Shown: positions 15,724 to 24,672 of the stretch, piece by piece
Numbering within the stretch: the first letter of the stretch is position 1
How the letters are laid out: each line of letters opens with the position of its first letter
Assembly: GCA_019750465.1 (NCBI GenBank)
Contig: JAIEOP010000337.1
Coordinates: forward strand, 1 to 34,057
Length of the DNA stretch: 34,057 nt
Origin: Acetobacteraceae bacterium
GTDB taxonomy: Bacteria; Pseudomonadota; Alphaproteobacteria; Acetobacterales; Acetobacteraceae
Direction: 5' to 3'
Program-made: the position numbers and the translations under genes
The notes under the pieces: generated by a model
The model's database searches: none
Told to the model about the DNA's origin: nothing
Seen by the model: only the letters and a program-made list of their open reading frames with translations

Positions 15724-17519
15724 GGGCGGATCACCTCCGGTTCGTTGCCGTCGTACAGGCGTGAAAGTTCGGCCGCGCGCCGCGTGACGATGGCGCGGAC
15801 GTTGAGCGAGCCCTTGTCCGTCACCTCCCCGGCATCGAGGGATGGCGGCTCCGCCAGCAGCATGGCACGGGCGATGCTGCGCGACGAGCCGCCGCCGCCG
15901 GCCGCGTTCATCGCCGCCAGCGTCACCGCCAGGGACTGCCGGTAACCGGCGTCGGCGGCCTGCGCCGGATCGGCCGGAAACACCAGCAGCCCGACATCGT
16001 CGCGGTCGGCGCCGACCACAACCACGTCGCGCACCTGCCCGGCCAGCGCCGCGAGAGCCCGCAGGCGCAGCTCCTGCGCGTTGATGCGCGTGCCGGAGCT
16101 GAGCTTGAAATCCTCCGCCAGCCTGCCGTCGAACCGCAGCCCCTGCGCCGGATCCTCCGGATCCACCCAGGCAACGGCATCGCCGGTGCGGAAGAAGCCT
16201 TCCTCGTCGAAGGCGGCGGCGGTGGCCGAAGGCTCGTCCAGGTAGCCGTGGAAGACATTCGGCCCGCGCAGCCGGATCTCCAGCTTGCCGTCCACCGGCA
16301 CGAGCTTGAGCTCGACGCCCGGCAGCGGCGTGCCGATGCCGGCGGGCGGCGCGTCGCCGGCATGGGTGGTGCAGGCCGCCGGCGCGGTCTCGGACAGCCC
16401 CCAGGAGGAAACCACAGGCACCGCACGCGGCGCATGCCGGCCAGCCAGCGCCTGCAGCCGCCGCAGCGCGGGTTCCGGCAGGGCCGCCCCGGCGCTGAAC
16501 ACCAGGCGCAGCCGCGCGAAGACACGCACGGCCAGGTCGGCATCGCCCTCCAGCGCGTCCAGCAGCAGCGCATGGCCGCGCGGCACGTCGAAGCGGATCG
16601 TGGGCGGAACCTCGCGCAGGTTGGCCAGCGTGCGCGCATGCGCCGCCCCCGGCATCGGCCGCCCCTCGTCGATCCAGAGCGTGCCGCCGAAGCGCAGCAC
16701 CATGTTCAGGTTGTGGCTGCTGCCGAAGACATGGCTCCAGGGCAGCCAGTCCAGGATCACCGGCGGCTCCTCCAGCAGGAAGGGCCAGACCTGCGCCATC
16801 TGCTGCTGGTTGGCCGCCATCATGCGGTGCGTGGCGGGCACGCCCTTCGGCACGCCGGTGGAGCCCGAGGTGAAGAGGATCTTCACCGGCGCATCCGGAT
16901 CGACCGCCGCGATGGCGCGCTCGAGCACCGCGCCGGGCGGCATCGCAAGCAGGTCCTCCCACGGCGTCGCGCCGGGCAGCGGGCCTGCCGTCACCACCTC
17001 GGCGCCCGCCGCCTCGGGCAGCGCGAGGGCGCGGGCGAAGGGCGCGCCCTCCTCGGCCAGGATCAGCCCCGGGCGCAGCTTCGCCAGGATGTGGCGCAGC
17101 TTGCCGAGCTCGGCGCTCTGCAGGCTGTAGGGCACGGAGACCGCGGCATAGGGCACGCCCACCGCCTGCGCCGCGAGGGCGAGCAGCGCGTGGCGGACCG
17201 AATTGCCGGAGAGCGCCGCGACGGGACGCGCGGGACCAAGCCCATGTGCCAGCAGCGCGGCGGCGATGCTCCGGACGCTGTCCGCTGCCTCGGCATGGGT
17301 GATGCCGTGCCAGGCGCCATCGGCGCCACGCTCCCGCAGGAAGGATCGCTGCGGCGCGACCCGCGCCCAGTGCCACAGCGCGTCGGTGATGCGCGGCGCG
17401 TACGGTGCCAGCGCCTCGCGCGAGCGGAACCGCCAGCCGCCGCCGGGGATCGGCTCCCGCTCCACACGCACCGGGGCGAAGAGGCCGTGCGGGGCGCCGG
17501 TCGCGCTGTCCGGGCGCAT
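15711..17519 (-). CDS. Acyl-CoA ligase, feruloyl-CoA synthetase-like
   Basis: 602-residue adenylate-forming enzyme that would join an aromatic carboxylic acid to CoA with ATP. The P-loop KILFTSGSTGVPKG is at 213-226. The segments that follow (MMAANQQQMAQVWPFL, PVILDWLPWSHVFGSSHN, GGTLWIDEGRP, FDVPRGHALLL) are those of the feruloyl-CoA synthase group rather than of acetate or long-chain fatty acid ligases. LSETAP, GVELKLVPVDGKLEIRLRGPNVFHGY and FRTGDAV are the middle motifs; the C-terminal part is variable, as in this group. ATG 17519 has AGGGG 4-7 nt before it. Divergent from the ABC transporter, whose likely cargo is therefore an aromatic acid. Ferulate, coumarate or a relative is inferred, not shown. 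Confidence 0.85.
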   Translation of the reverse strand: MRPDSATGAPHGLFAPVRVEREPIPGGGWRFRSREALAPYAPRITDALWHWARVAPQRSFLRERGADGAWHGITHAEAADSVRSIAAALLAHGLGPARPVAALSGNSVRHALLALAAQAVGVPYAAVSVPYSLQSAELGKLRHILAKLRPGLILAEEGAPFARALALPEAAGAEVVTAGPLPGATPWEDLLAMPPGAVLERAIAAVDPDAPVKILFTSGSTGVPKGVPATHRMMAANQQQMAQVWPFLLEEPPVILDWLPWSHVFGSSHNLNMVLRFGGTLWIDEGRPMPGAAHARTLANLREVPPTIRFDVPRGHALLLDALEGDADLAVRVFARLRLVFSAGAALPEPALRRLQALAGRHAPRAVPVVSSWGLSETAPAACTTHAGDAPPAGIGTPLPGVELKLVPVDGKLEIRLRGPNVFHGYLDEPSATAAAFDEEGFFRTGDAVAWVDPEDPAQGLRFDGRLAEDFKLSSGTRINAQELRLRALAALAGQVRDVVVVGADRDDVGLLVFPADPAQAADAGYRQSLAVTLAAMNAAGGGGSSRSIARAMLLAEPPSLDAGEVTDKGSLNVRAIVTRRAAELSRLYDGNEPEVIRPCPT

Positions 17520-17712
17520 GCGCCCCTCCCCCGTTCCCGTTGCGGCCAGGTGCGGCCGGATGCGTGGCGCGACGGCATGCATCCGGCGGCGAGCCCATGA
17601 TATTGCAGCCGCGCCAGCGGCCGGCAATAAACATTCTCCGCCGCAGGGACGCGCCGCAGCACGCAGGACGGAACCCGGACCCGGCCGGACAGGGACAGCA
17701 AGGAGACGCCAG
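17520..17712. promoter_or_regulatory. Divergent promoter region, ligase operon / ABC transporter
   Basis: 193 bp between two divergent start codons. A possible plus-strand promoter is TTGCAG (17603-17608), 17 bp, AATAAA (17626-17631), within a less GC-rich patch; ATTGC and GCAAT frame it as an inverted repeat. AAGGAG sits just before the transporter ATG. The match to consensus is weak. Confidence 0.4.
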
Positions 17713-18924
17713 ATGCTCGAGATCCGCGCCGGGACTGCCACCGCTGTGCTGCCACGCCGGCGGCTCGCTTCGCTCGCGGCCGGTGCCGCGGTTGCCGCCG
17801 CCCTGCCCCGTCCCGCCCGCGCGCAGGGCGCGCCGCTGCGGGTCGGGCTGATGCTGCCCTTCTCCGGCACCTTCGCCGCCCTCGGCGAGAACATCGCCGC
17901 TGCCATCGAGCTGCACCTGGCGGAACGCGGTGGCCGCATGGGCGGGCGGCCGCTGCAGATCATCCGCCTCGATGACGAGAGCAACCCGGCGAACGCGGTG
18001 CAGAACGCCAACCGCCTGGTCGGACGCGACCGGGCCGAGGTGCTGATCGGCACGGTGCATTCCGGCGTGGTGATGGCCCTGGTGCAGATCAGCCGCGAGC
18101 GCGGCATCCCGCTGATCATCCCGAATGCCGGCAACGTCGCGGCGACGCGCGAGCTCTGCGCGCCGTCGATCTTCCGCTCCTCCTTCAGCAATTGGCAGCC
18201 GGCCTATGGCATGGGCCTGGCGCTGGGCAGGCAGGGCGTGAAGCGCGCCGCCTGGATCACCTGGGACTACGCCGCCGGCAACGAGGCCGGCGAGGGCTTC
18301 CGCCAGGGGCTGGCCGCCGGCGGCGGCGAGGTGGTGCGCGAGCTGAAGCTGCCCTTCCCCGAGACCAATTTCCAGCCGCTGCTGGCGCAGATCCCCGGCC
18401 TGAACGTCGAGGCCGTGGGCAGCTTCTTCGCCGGCGGCGGGGCGGTGCAGTTCGTCCGCGAATACGCCGCCGCCGGGCTGAAGGAGCGCATCCCGCTCTG
18501 CGGCTCCGGCTTCCTGACCGAGGGCGTGCTCGGCCCGCAGGGTGCCGCCGCCGAGGGCATCCGCACCGCGCTGCACTATGGCGACGGCCTCGACAGCCCG
18601 AAGAACACCGCCTTTCGCGAAGCCTTCAAGGCCCGCACCACGCGCGACGCCGATGTCTATGCCGTGCAGGGCTACGACGCGGCGCAGATGCTGGCAGCGG
18701 GGCTGGAGGCGGTGCGCGGCGACCTGGGCGCGGAGGCGGCGTTCGTACGGGCGATCCGCGAGGCGCGCATCGACAGCCCGCGCGGCGCCTTCACCCTCTC
18801 GCCCAGCCACAACCCGGTGCAGAACATCTACCTGCGCGAGGCGAAGGGCGGGCAGAACCGCGTGGTTGGGATCGCCGCCGAGGCGCTGGCCGATCCCGGC
18901 ACCGGCTGCCGCATGCCGGCGTGA
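17713..18924 (+). CDS. ABC transporter periplasmic substrate-binding protein, LivK-like
   Basis: 403 residues. An unusually long leader with three Arg (LPRRRLASLAAGAA) ends PARAQ near residue 38, a Tat-like signal. The mature protein is the Peripla_BP_6 type: LRVGLMLPFSGTFAALGENIAAAIELHL, VLIGTVHSGVVMALVQISRERGIPLI, FRSSFSNWQP, GYDAAQMLAAGLEAV. Family members bind branched-chain amino acids, amides, urea or aromatic acids. Position opposite a feruloyl-CoA synthetase-like ligase and upstream of benzoate-CoA ligase favours an aromatic acid (inference). ATG 17713 with AAGGAG upstream. Repeat copy B separates it from the permease genes, which may let it be made in excess, as is common for binding proteins. 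Confidence 0.9.
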   Translation: MLEIRAGTATAVLPRRRLASLAAGAAVAAALPRPARAQGAPLRVGLMLPFSGTFAALGENIAAAIELHLAERGGRMGGRPLQIIRLDDESNPANAVQNANRLVGRDRAEVLIGTVHSGVVMALVQISRERGIPLIIPNAGNVAATRELCAPSIFRSSFSNWQPAYGMGLALGRQGVKRAAWITWDYAAGNEAGEGFRQGLAAGGGEVVRELKLPFPETNFQPLLAQIPGLNVEAVGSFFAGGGAVQFVREYAAAGLKERIPLCGSGFLTEGVLGPQGAAAEGIRTALHYGDGLDSPKNTAFREAFKARTTRDADVYAVQGYDAAQMLAAGLEAVRGDLGAEAAFVRAIREARIDSPRGAFTLSPSHNPVQNIYLREAKGGQNRVVGIAAEALADPGTGCRMPA

Positions 18925-18931
18925 GGGTGCT

Positions 18932-19037
18932 CCCTCCCCCGCAGGCGGGGGAGGGTTGGGGCGGGGGTGGTTCGCCGGGAGAAGTCTCCGCCGGGCCGCA
19001 ACCCCCACTCTGGCCCTCCCCCGCGAGCGGGGGAGGG
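18932..19037. repeat. Double-hairpin intergenic repeat, copy B
   Basis: Same architecture as copy A. Hairpin one spans 18932-18955 (arms CCCTCCCCCGC/GCGGGGGAGGG around AG); hairpin two spans 19014-19037 (arms CCCTCCCCCGC/GCGGGGGAGGG around GA). Between them GTTGGGGCGGGGGTGG faces AACCCCCACTCTGG. It lies within the transporter operon between the binding-protein gene and the first permease gene. The 3' arm of hairpin two, GGGAGGGG, is the only Shine-Dalgarno-like sequence before the permease ATG at 19048. Confidence 0.9.
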
Positions 19038-19047
19038 GATCCTGTGC

Positions 19048-19920
19048 ATGGACCTTTCCGGCCTTCTCGCCCAGCTGCTGAACGGCATGCAGTACGGGCT
19101 GCTGCTGTTCCTCATCAGCAGCGGGCTGACGCTGATCTTCGGCGTCATGGGCGTGATCAACCTCGCGCACGGCAGCCTGTTCATGATCGGCGCCTATGCC
19201 GCCTTCGTCATCACCGGCTGGACCGGTGCCCTTTGGCTGGCCCTGCCGGCGGCGCTGATCGGCGGCGCTTTGTTCGGCGCCCTGCTGGAGCGCGGGCTGT
19301 TCCGCCACTTCTACCGGCGCGAGCACCTCGACCAGGTGCTGCTCACCTTCGCCCTGATCCTGCTGTTCGAGGAAGCGCGCTCGGCGCTGCTCGGCAACGA
19401 CTTCCACAGCGTGCAGGTGCCGGCGCTGCTGGACTTCTCCGTCCCGGTCACCCCGGACTTCGCCTATTCGGCCTATCGCCTCGCGGTGCTCGGGGCCTGC
19501 GTGCTGGTCGCGTTGCTGATGTTCCTCGGCCTGGAGCGCACGCGCCTGGGCAGCGCGGTGCGCGCCGCGGCGGAGAAGCCTGAGATGGTGGAGCTGCTCG
19601 GCCTCGACGCGCGGCGCATCCACATGGCGGTTTTCGCGCTCGGCACGGCGCTGGCGATGCTGGCCGGCGCGCTGGCCGCACCGCTGCAATCGGTCTATCC
19701 GAACATGGGCGACGGCTTCCTCATCATCTCCTTCGTCGTCGTCGTGGTCGGTGGCGTCGGCTCCGTGGCAGGGGCCTTCTGGGGCGCGCTGCTGATCGGC
19801 CTGGTGGACACGCTCGGCAAGGCCTACCTGCCGGAGGTCGCGGGCCTCGCGGTCTATGTGCTGATGGCTGCGGTGCTGCTGTGGCGGCCGTCCGGGCTCT
19901 TCGCGCCGGCACGGGGCTGA
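19048..19920 (+). CDS. livH: ABC transporter permease, LivH-like
   Basis: 290-residue inner-membrane protein with about eight hydrophobic helices. Family segments are NGMQYGLLLFLISSGLTLIFGVMGVINLAHGSLFMIGAYAAF at the N-terminus and GLDARRIHMAVFALGTALAMLAGALAAPL, with VVVVGGVGSVAGAFWGALLIGLVD near the C-terminus. It pairs with the LivM-like permease. The start is MDLSGLLAQ at 19048; longer readings run back through the repeat and are not credible. Its ribosome-binding site appears to be the repeat's GGGAGGGG arm 9 nt upstream, so folding of that hairpin could hide the start. Nine bases separate it from the next gene. Confidence 0.93.
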   Translation: MDLSGLLAQLLNGMQYGLLLFLISSGLTLIFGVMGVINLAHGSLFMIGAYAAFVITGWTGALWLALPAALIGGALFGALLERGLFRHFYRREHLDQVLLTFALILLFEEARSALLGNDFHSVQVPALLDFSVPVTPDFAYSAYRLAVLGACVLVALLMFLGLERTRLGSAVRAAAEKPEMVELLGLDARRIHMAVFALGTALAMLAGALAAPLQSVYPNMGDGFLIISFVVVVVGGVGSVAGAFWGALLIGLVDTLGKAYLPEVAGLAVYVLMAAVLLWRPSGLFAPARG

Positions 19921-19929
19921 GGCGCCGAG

Positions 19930-20871
19930 ATGCTGGTCGCCGGACGCCGGGGCAGCCTGCTGCTCGCGCTCGCCGCGCTGCTCGTCGCGGCGCTGCCGCT
20001 CTTCGCCTCGAACTACCACCTCCAGCTCGCGTCCACGGCGCTGGTGGCGGCGATGTTCGCGCTCTCGCTGCAATTGGTGGTGGGCGGCGCCGGCATGGTC
20101 AGCCTCGGCCACGCCGCCTTCTTCGGCATCGGCGCCTATGCCATCCACCTGCTGCCCGCGGGAATCAGCATCGCGCTCACGCTGCCGGCGGCGATGGCGC
20201 TGGCGGCCATCGCCGCGCTCGCGGTCGGCGCGCTCAGCCTGCGCACGCGCGGCTTCTTCTTCCTGATGACGACGCTGGCCTTCGGGCAGATGCTGTTCTT
20301 CGTCTTCCACGACACGCCGCTCGGCGGCGGCAAGGATGGCGTCTTCATCACGCGTCCCGCGCTGGAGCTGTTCGGCCTGGCCTGGGAGATTCCGCGGCGG
20401 CAGCGCGCCGCCGCGATGCTGTGGATCAACCTCGGCCTGCTGGCGGCGATGTATGTCGGCCTTGCGCTGCTGATGCGCACGCTGTTCGGCCGCGCGCTGC
20501 TGGGTATCCGCGGCAACGAGGACCGCATGCGCGCCTTGGGCTACGACACGCGCACGGTGAAGCTGGCCGCCTTCGTCCTCGCCGGCGCGCTGGCCGGAGT
20601 CGCCGGCCATTGCCAGGCGATGACGGAGGCGTTCGTGACGCCCGAGATGCTGGCCTGGCACCACGGCGCGGAGGCGCTGCTGATGATCCTGCTGGGCGGG
20701 CTCGGTGCGCTGCACGGCCCCATCCTGGGGGCCTTCGCCTATGTCGGCCTGGGCGAGGCCAGCACCCTCATCACCGAGCGCCAGCGGCTGGTCGAGGGGC
20801 TGGTGATCCTCGCCGTGGTGCTCGCGCTGCCGCGGGGGCTGGCCGGCATCGGCCGCGGATGGCGGCGATGA
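19930..20871 (+). CDS. livM: ABC transporter permease, LivM-like
   Basis: 313-residue membrane protein of the branched-chain amino acid permease family: LALSLQLVVGGAGMVSLGHAAFFGIGAYA (shown in part in the sequence as MFALSLQLVV then GMVSLGHAAF), SLRTRGFFFLMTTLAFGQM, LLGIRGNEDRMRALGYDTRTVKLAAFVLAGALAGVAG and a C-terminal GGLGALHGPILGAFAYVGL. About ten hydrophobic segments. RGNEDRMRALGY is the cytoplasmic coupling loop that contacts the ATPases. Its TGA overlaps the ATG of the next ATPase gene (ATGA at 20868-20871), so translation is coupled. Confidence 0.92.
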   Translation: MLVAGRRGSLLLALAALLVAALPLFASNYHLQLASTALVAAMFALSLQLVVGGAGMVSLGHAAFFGIGAYAIHLLPAGISIALTLPAAMALAAIAALAVGALSLRTRGFFFLMTTLAFGQMLFFVFHDTPLGGGKDGVFITRPALELFGLAWEIPRRQRAAAMLWINLGLLAAMYVGLALLMRTLFGRALLGIRGNEDRMRALGYDTRTVKLAAFVLAGALAGVAGHCQAMTEAFVTPEMLAWHHGAEALLMILLGGLGALHGPILGAFAYVGLGEASTLITERQRLVEGLVILAVVLALPRGLAGIGRGWRR

Positions 20872-21607
20872 CGGCGCTGGCGGCCGAGGGGCTGACGCGC
20901 CGCTTCGGCGGGCTGACCGCGGTGGACAGCGTCTCCCTCACGCTCTCGGTCGGGGAGCTGCACGCCGTGATCGGCCCGAACGGCGCCGGCAAGAGCACGC
21001 TGGTGAACCTGCTGGCCGGCGAGCTGCGGCCGAGCGCGGGGCGCATCCTGCTGGGCGGCGAGGACGTCACGACGTGGCCGACCTGGCGCCGGGCGCGACG
21101 CGGCATCGGCCGCTCCTTCCAGCGCACCAACCTGCTGCGCGACATGAGTGCGCACGAGAATGCCCGCCTCGCCGCCCAGGCCGCGGCCTTCGGGCCCGGG
21201 CGCTGGCTGCGCGACGCCGGTCGCGACGCGGCCTCGCTGGCGGAGGCGGCGCGCGTGCTGGAGCGCGTCGGCCTGCTCGGCCGCGCCGATGCCGTGGCCG
21301 GCACGCTGAGCCATGGCGAGCTGCGGCTGCTGGAGATCGCCATGGCGCTGGCCAACCGCCCCGCCGTGCTGCTGCTGGACGAGCCGCTGGCCGGCATGGG
21401 ACCCGAGGAGAGCGAGCCTGTCGGCGCGCTGCTGCGCGATCTGGCGCGCGACCACGCGCTGCTGCTGATCGAGCACGACATGGACGTGGTCTTCGCCGTC
21501 GCCGACCGCGTGACGGTGATGGTGGACGGGCGCGTGCTGGAACACGGCGTGCCGACCGCCATTCGAGCCTCCGCGGCGGTGCGCGACGCCTATCTTGGAC
21601 ACGGCGC

Positions 21608-21611
<4 letters not shown>
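20868..21611 (+). CDS. livG: ABC transporter ATP-binding protein, LivG-like
   Basis: 247 residues from the ATG overlapping the LivM stop; an in-frame ATG at 20859 is possible. Walker A GPNGAGKST near residue 38, Q-loop RSFQRTNL, Walker B AVLLLDEPLAGMGPEE and H-loop LLIEHDMDVVF are all present. The signature is LSHGELRLLEIAMAL; Glu replaces the usual Gln after the Gly, a mild variant. The inserted stretch after the Q-loop (NARLAAQAAAFGPGRW) and the C-terminal IRASAAVRDAYLG are typical of LivG. It energises import with LivF at the inner membrane. The stop overlaps the GTG start of LivF (GTGA). Confidence 0.93.
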
Positions 21612-22318
<707 letters not shown>

Positions 22319-23002
22319 CTACGGGCGCCAGGCCAGGATGCGTGGCGCCGCCAGATCGCAGTGGTCGATCACGACATGCGCACGCGCGGCCGGCACGCAT
22401 TCCGCGAGATGGAGGCGCTGCCCCTCCATGTAGCGGCGGTTGGACGGGGCGCCGGGATCGGGCGACCCGAAGGCCGGCCCGCGCGCCGCGCCGCGCGGCA
22501 CCGTCACCGCAAAGGGCGCATCGAGGAAGATCGAAAGGTCCCAGCACACCCGCAGCTCCGGCCGGTGCAGGAACATGCCGTCGAGGAGCAGCGCGGCACC
22601 CGGCGCGGCCTGCTGCTCCACGACCGGCAGCGGCGCATCCGCGGCCGGGTCGAAGACGGCGGCGCGAAACCGCCCCGGCCCGTCCGGCGCGAAGGCATCC
22701 AGCAGGTGCCGCCGCAGCGCGGCGAGGTCGTAGGTGTCGCGGTAGAAACCCTCCGGCGAACCGCGGCCGAGCCGGTGGCGGATCGCGCGGGGGTTGAGGA
22801 AGCCATCCGCCGAGGCGCGCGCCACGGGCCGACCCAGCCCTGCCACCGCCGCACCCAGCCGATCGGCAAAGGTGGTCTTGCCGACGCCGTCCACGCCATC
22901 CACGCCGACGCGCAGGAAGCGCCCGGGCGCCTGCCCCGCGATCCGCGCGGCGAGCCTTGCCAGCAGCGCCTCCGGCGTCATCGCCTCGCCCGCGTCCCGC
23001 AT
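22319..23002 (-). CDS. Uridine kinase-like P-loop protein
   Basis: 227 residues (220 if the better-spaced start at 22981, after GAGG, is used). Walker A G36VDGVGKT43 lies near the N-terminus. ADGFLNPRAIRHRLGRGSPEGFYRDTYDLAALRRHLLDAF matches the substrate-binding region of the uridine kinase/phosphoribulokinase-like group, followed by LLLDGMFLHRPEL (Walker B-like) and DLSIFLDAPFAVTVPRG. NRRYMEGQRLHLAECVP is a lid-like segment. It probably phosphorylates a nucleoside or other small hydroxyl compound; the true substrate is unknown. It sits between the transporter and box operons on the opposite strand, with no functional link visible. Confidence 0.8.
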   Translation of the reverse strand: MRDAGEAMTPEALLARLAARIAGQAPGRFLRVGVDGVDGVGKTTFADRLGAAVAGLGRPVARASADGFLNPRAIRHRLGRGSPEGFYRDTYDLAALRRHLLDAFAPDGPGRFRAAVFDPAADAPLPVVEQQAAPGAALLLDGMFLHRPELRVCWDLSIFLDAPFAVTVPRGAARGPAFGSPDPGAPSNRRYMEGQRLHLAECVPAARAHVVIDHCDLAAPRILAWRP

Positions 23003-23097
23003 CGGGCGCAGGATAGCAGACCGGCGCGGAAAGGCTTGCCAAACCGCGCGCGATTCAGGAACACGGCGGCAAGACGGGCAGCTTCGGGGAGGCAGCG
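23003..23097. promoter_or_regulatory. Divergent promoter region upstream of bclA
   Basis: 95 bp between the kinase-like gene and bclA. CTTGCC (23035-23040) and GGCAAG (23068-23073) make a spaced 6-bp inverted repeat that could be an operator. No convincing -35/-10 pair. GGGAGG precedes the bclA ATG by 6-8 nt. Confidence 0.35.
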
Positions 23098-24672
23098 ATG
23101 GGCGGCGCGACGCAGGACGACAATGCCGTCACCTGGTTCCTGGACCGGCACCTGGCCGAGGGGCGGGGCGGCGCCACCGCCTTCACCGATCCCGCGCGCA
23201 GCCTGAGCTACGCCCAGCTCGCCGAGGCCAGTGCGCATTTCGCCGGCGGGCTCGTGGCGGCCGGCATCGGGCGGGAGCGCCGCATGCTCATGCTCATGCT
23301 CGACACGGTGGATTTCCCGGTGGCGTTCTGGGGCGCGATCCGCGCCGGCGTGGTGCCCGTGCCGGTGAACACGCTGCTCACCACGGAGCAGGTGGCCTAC
23401 ATGCTGGCCGACAGCCGGGCGGAGGTGCTGGCCGTCTCGGCGCCGCTGCTGCCGGGCGTGCTGCCCGCGCTGGCCGGCCTCGGCGCCGCCGGCCCGCGCC
23501 TGGTGCTGCTGGCGGCGCTTGACGGGGCGCCGCTGCGCGACCTGCCGCCGGGCGCACGGGACTTTGCCGGCTTCGTCGCAGGGGCGGCGCCAATGCCGGG
23601 CGCCGTGCACGCCAGCCCGGACGAGGTTGCCTTCTGGCTGTATTCCTCTGGCAGCACCGGGGCGCCGAAGGGGGCGAAGCATGTGCATGCCAGCCTGCGC
23701 GCCACGGCCGATACCTATGCCGCGCAGGTGCTGGGCATCCGGCCCGACGACGTGATGTTCTCGGCCGCCAAGCTGTTCTTCGCCTATGGCCTCGGCAATG
23801 CGCTGACCTTCCCGATGGCGGCCGGTGCGCAGGCCGTGCTGCTGCCGGACCGGCCGACGCCGGATGCGGTGCTGGCAGTGATGCGGCAGCACCGGCCGAC
23901 GCTGTTCGGCGGCGTGCCGACGCTCTACGCGGGGCTGCTGGCGCATCCCGCGCTCGGGCGCGGCGCGGGGTCGGAACGGCTCAGGTTGTGCATCTCCGCC
24001 GGCGAGCCGCTGCCCGAGCATATCGGCACGCGCTGGGACGCCACGGTCGGAACACCGATCCTGGACGGCATCGGCAGCACGGAGATGCTGCACATCTTCC
24101 TGTCGAACCGGCCCGGCGCCATTGCCTACGGCACCACGGGCACCGCCGTGCCGGGCTATGAATTGCGCATCGTGGACGAGAACGACCGCGACGTGCCCGA
24201 GGGCGAGATCGGCGAGTTGCTGGTGCGCGGCCCCTCGGCCGCGGAGGGCTACTGGAACCAGCGCGAGAAATCGCGCCGCACCTTCCAGGGCGAGTGGACG
24301 CGCACCGGCGACAAGTACGTGCGGGAGGCGAGCGGCACCTACCGCTACCAGGGCCGCGCCGACGACATGTTCAAGGTCGGTGGCATCTGGGTCTCGCCCT
24401 TCGAGGTGGAGGCGGCGTTGGCCGGTCACCCTGCGGTGCAGGAGGCCGCGGTGATCGGGCGCGAGGACGCGGACGGGCTGCTCAAGCCCATGGCCTTCGT
24501 CGTGCTGAAGCCCGGCGCCGCCGCGCCCGAGGAAGCGGCGCTGCGCGAGCACGTGAAGGCGCAGGCCGGCGCCTGGAAATACCCGCGCTGGATCAGCGTG
24601 GTGGAGGACCTGCCGAAGACCGCCACCGGCAAGATCCAGCGCTTCAAGCTGCGCGCCGGGTTCGGGGCGTGA
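23098..24672 (+). CDS. bclA: Benzoate-CoA ligase
   Basis: 524 residues, the family length. Activates benzoate to benzoyl-CoA with ATP in the cytosol, the entry step of the box pathway. The P-loop YSSGSTGAPKG at 182-192 is followed by KHVHASLRATADTYAAQVLGI, typical of the benzoate-CoA ligase family. Further motifs: FSAAKLFFAYGLGNALTFPM, GVPTLYAGLL, ISAGEPLP, DGIGSTEMLHIFLSNRPG, TGDKYVREASGTYRYQGRADDMFKVGGIWVSPFEVE, and the catalytic Lys near 512 in KTATGKIQRFKLR. Substrate could extend to hydroxy- or aminobenzoates. Its TGA overlaps the GTG of the hydrolase gene; boxC, boxB and boxA follow on the same strand. Confidence 0.95.
   Translation: MGGATQDDNAVTWFLDRHLAEGRGGATAFTDPARSLSYAQLAEASAHFAGGLVAAGIGRERRMLMLMLDTVDFPVAFWGAIRAGVVPVPVNTLLTTEQVAYMLADSRAEVLAVSAPLLPGVLPALAGLGAAGPRLVLLAALDGAPLRDLPPGARDFAGFVAGAAPMPGAVHASPDEVAFWLYSSGSTGAPKGAKHVHASLRATADTYAAQVLGIRPDDVMFSAAKLFFAYGLGNALTFPMAAGAQAVLLPDRPTPDAVLAVMRQHRPTLFGGVPTLYAGLLAHPALGRGAGSERLRLCISAGEPLPEHIGTRWDATVGTPILDGIGSTEMLHIFLSNRPGAIAYGTTGTAVPGYELRIVDENDRDVPEGEIGELLVRGPSAAEGYWNQREKSRRTFQGEWTRTGDKYVREASGTYRYQGRADDMFKVGGIWVSPFEVEAALAGHPAVQEAAVIGREDADGLLKPMAFVVLKPGAAAPEEAALREHVKAQAGAWKYPRWISVVEDLPKTATGKIQRFKLRAGFGA

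Noticed and set aside
14434-20715. A 2093-residue open frame on the minus strand across thiolase, ligase, transporter genes
   Set aside because: It is an artefact of high GC. Only its C-terminal end (from 15723) is a real protein, the thiolase; the rest is low-complexity Arg/Gln/His-rich text antisense to well-supported genes.
22319-23002. Kinase-like gene as a CoA or shikimate kinase belonging to the aromatic pathway
   Set aside because: The motifs fit the uridine kinase-like group; position on the opposite strand with its own start gives no support for a pathway role.
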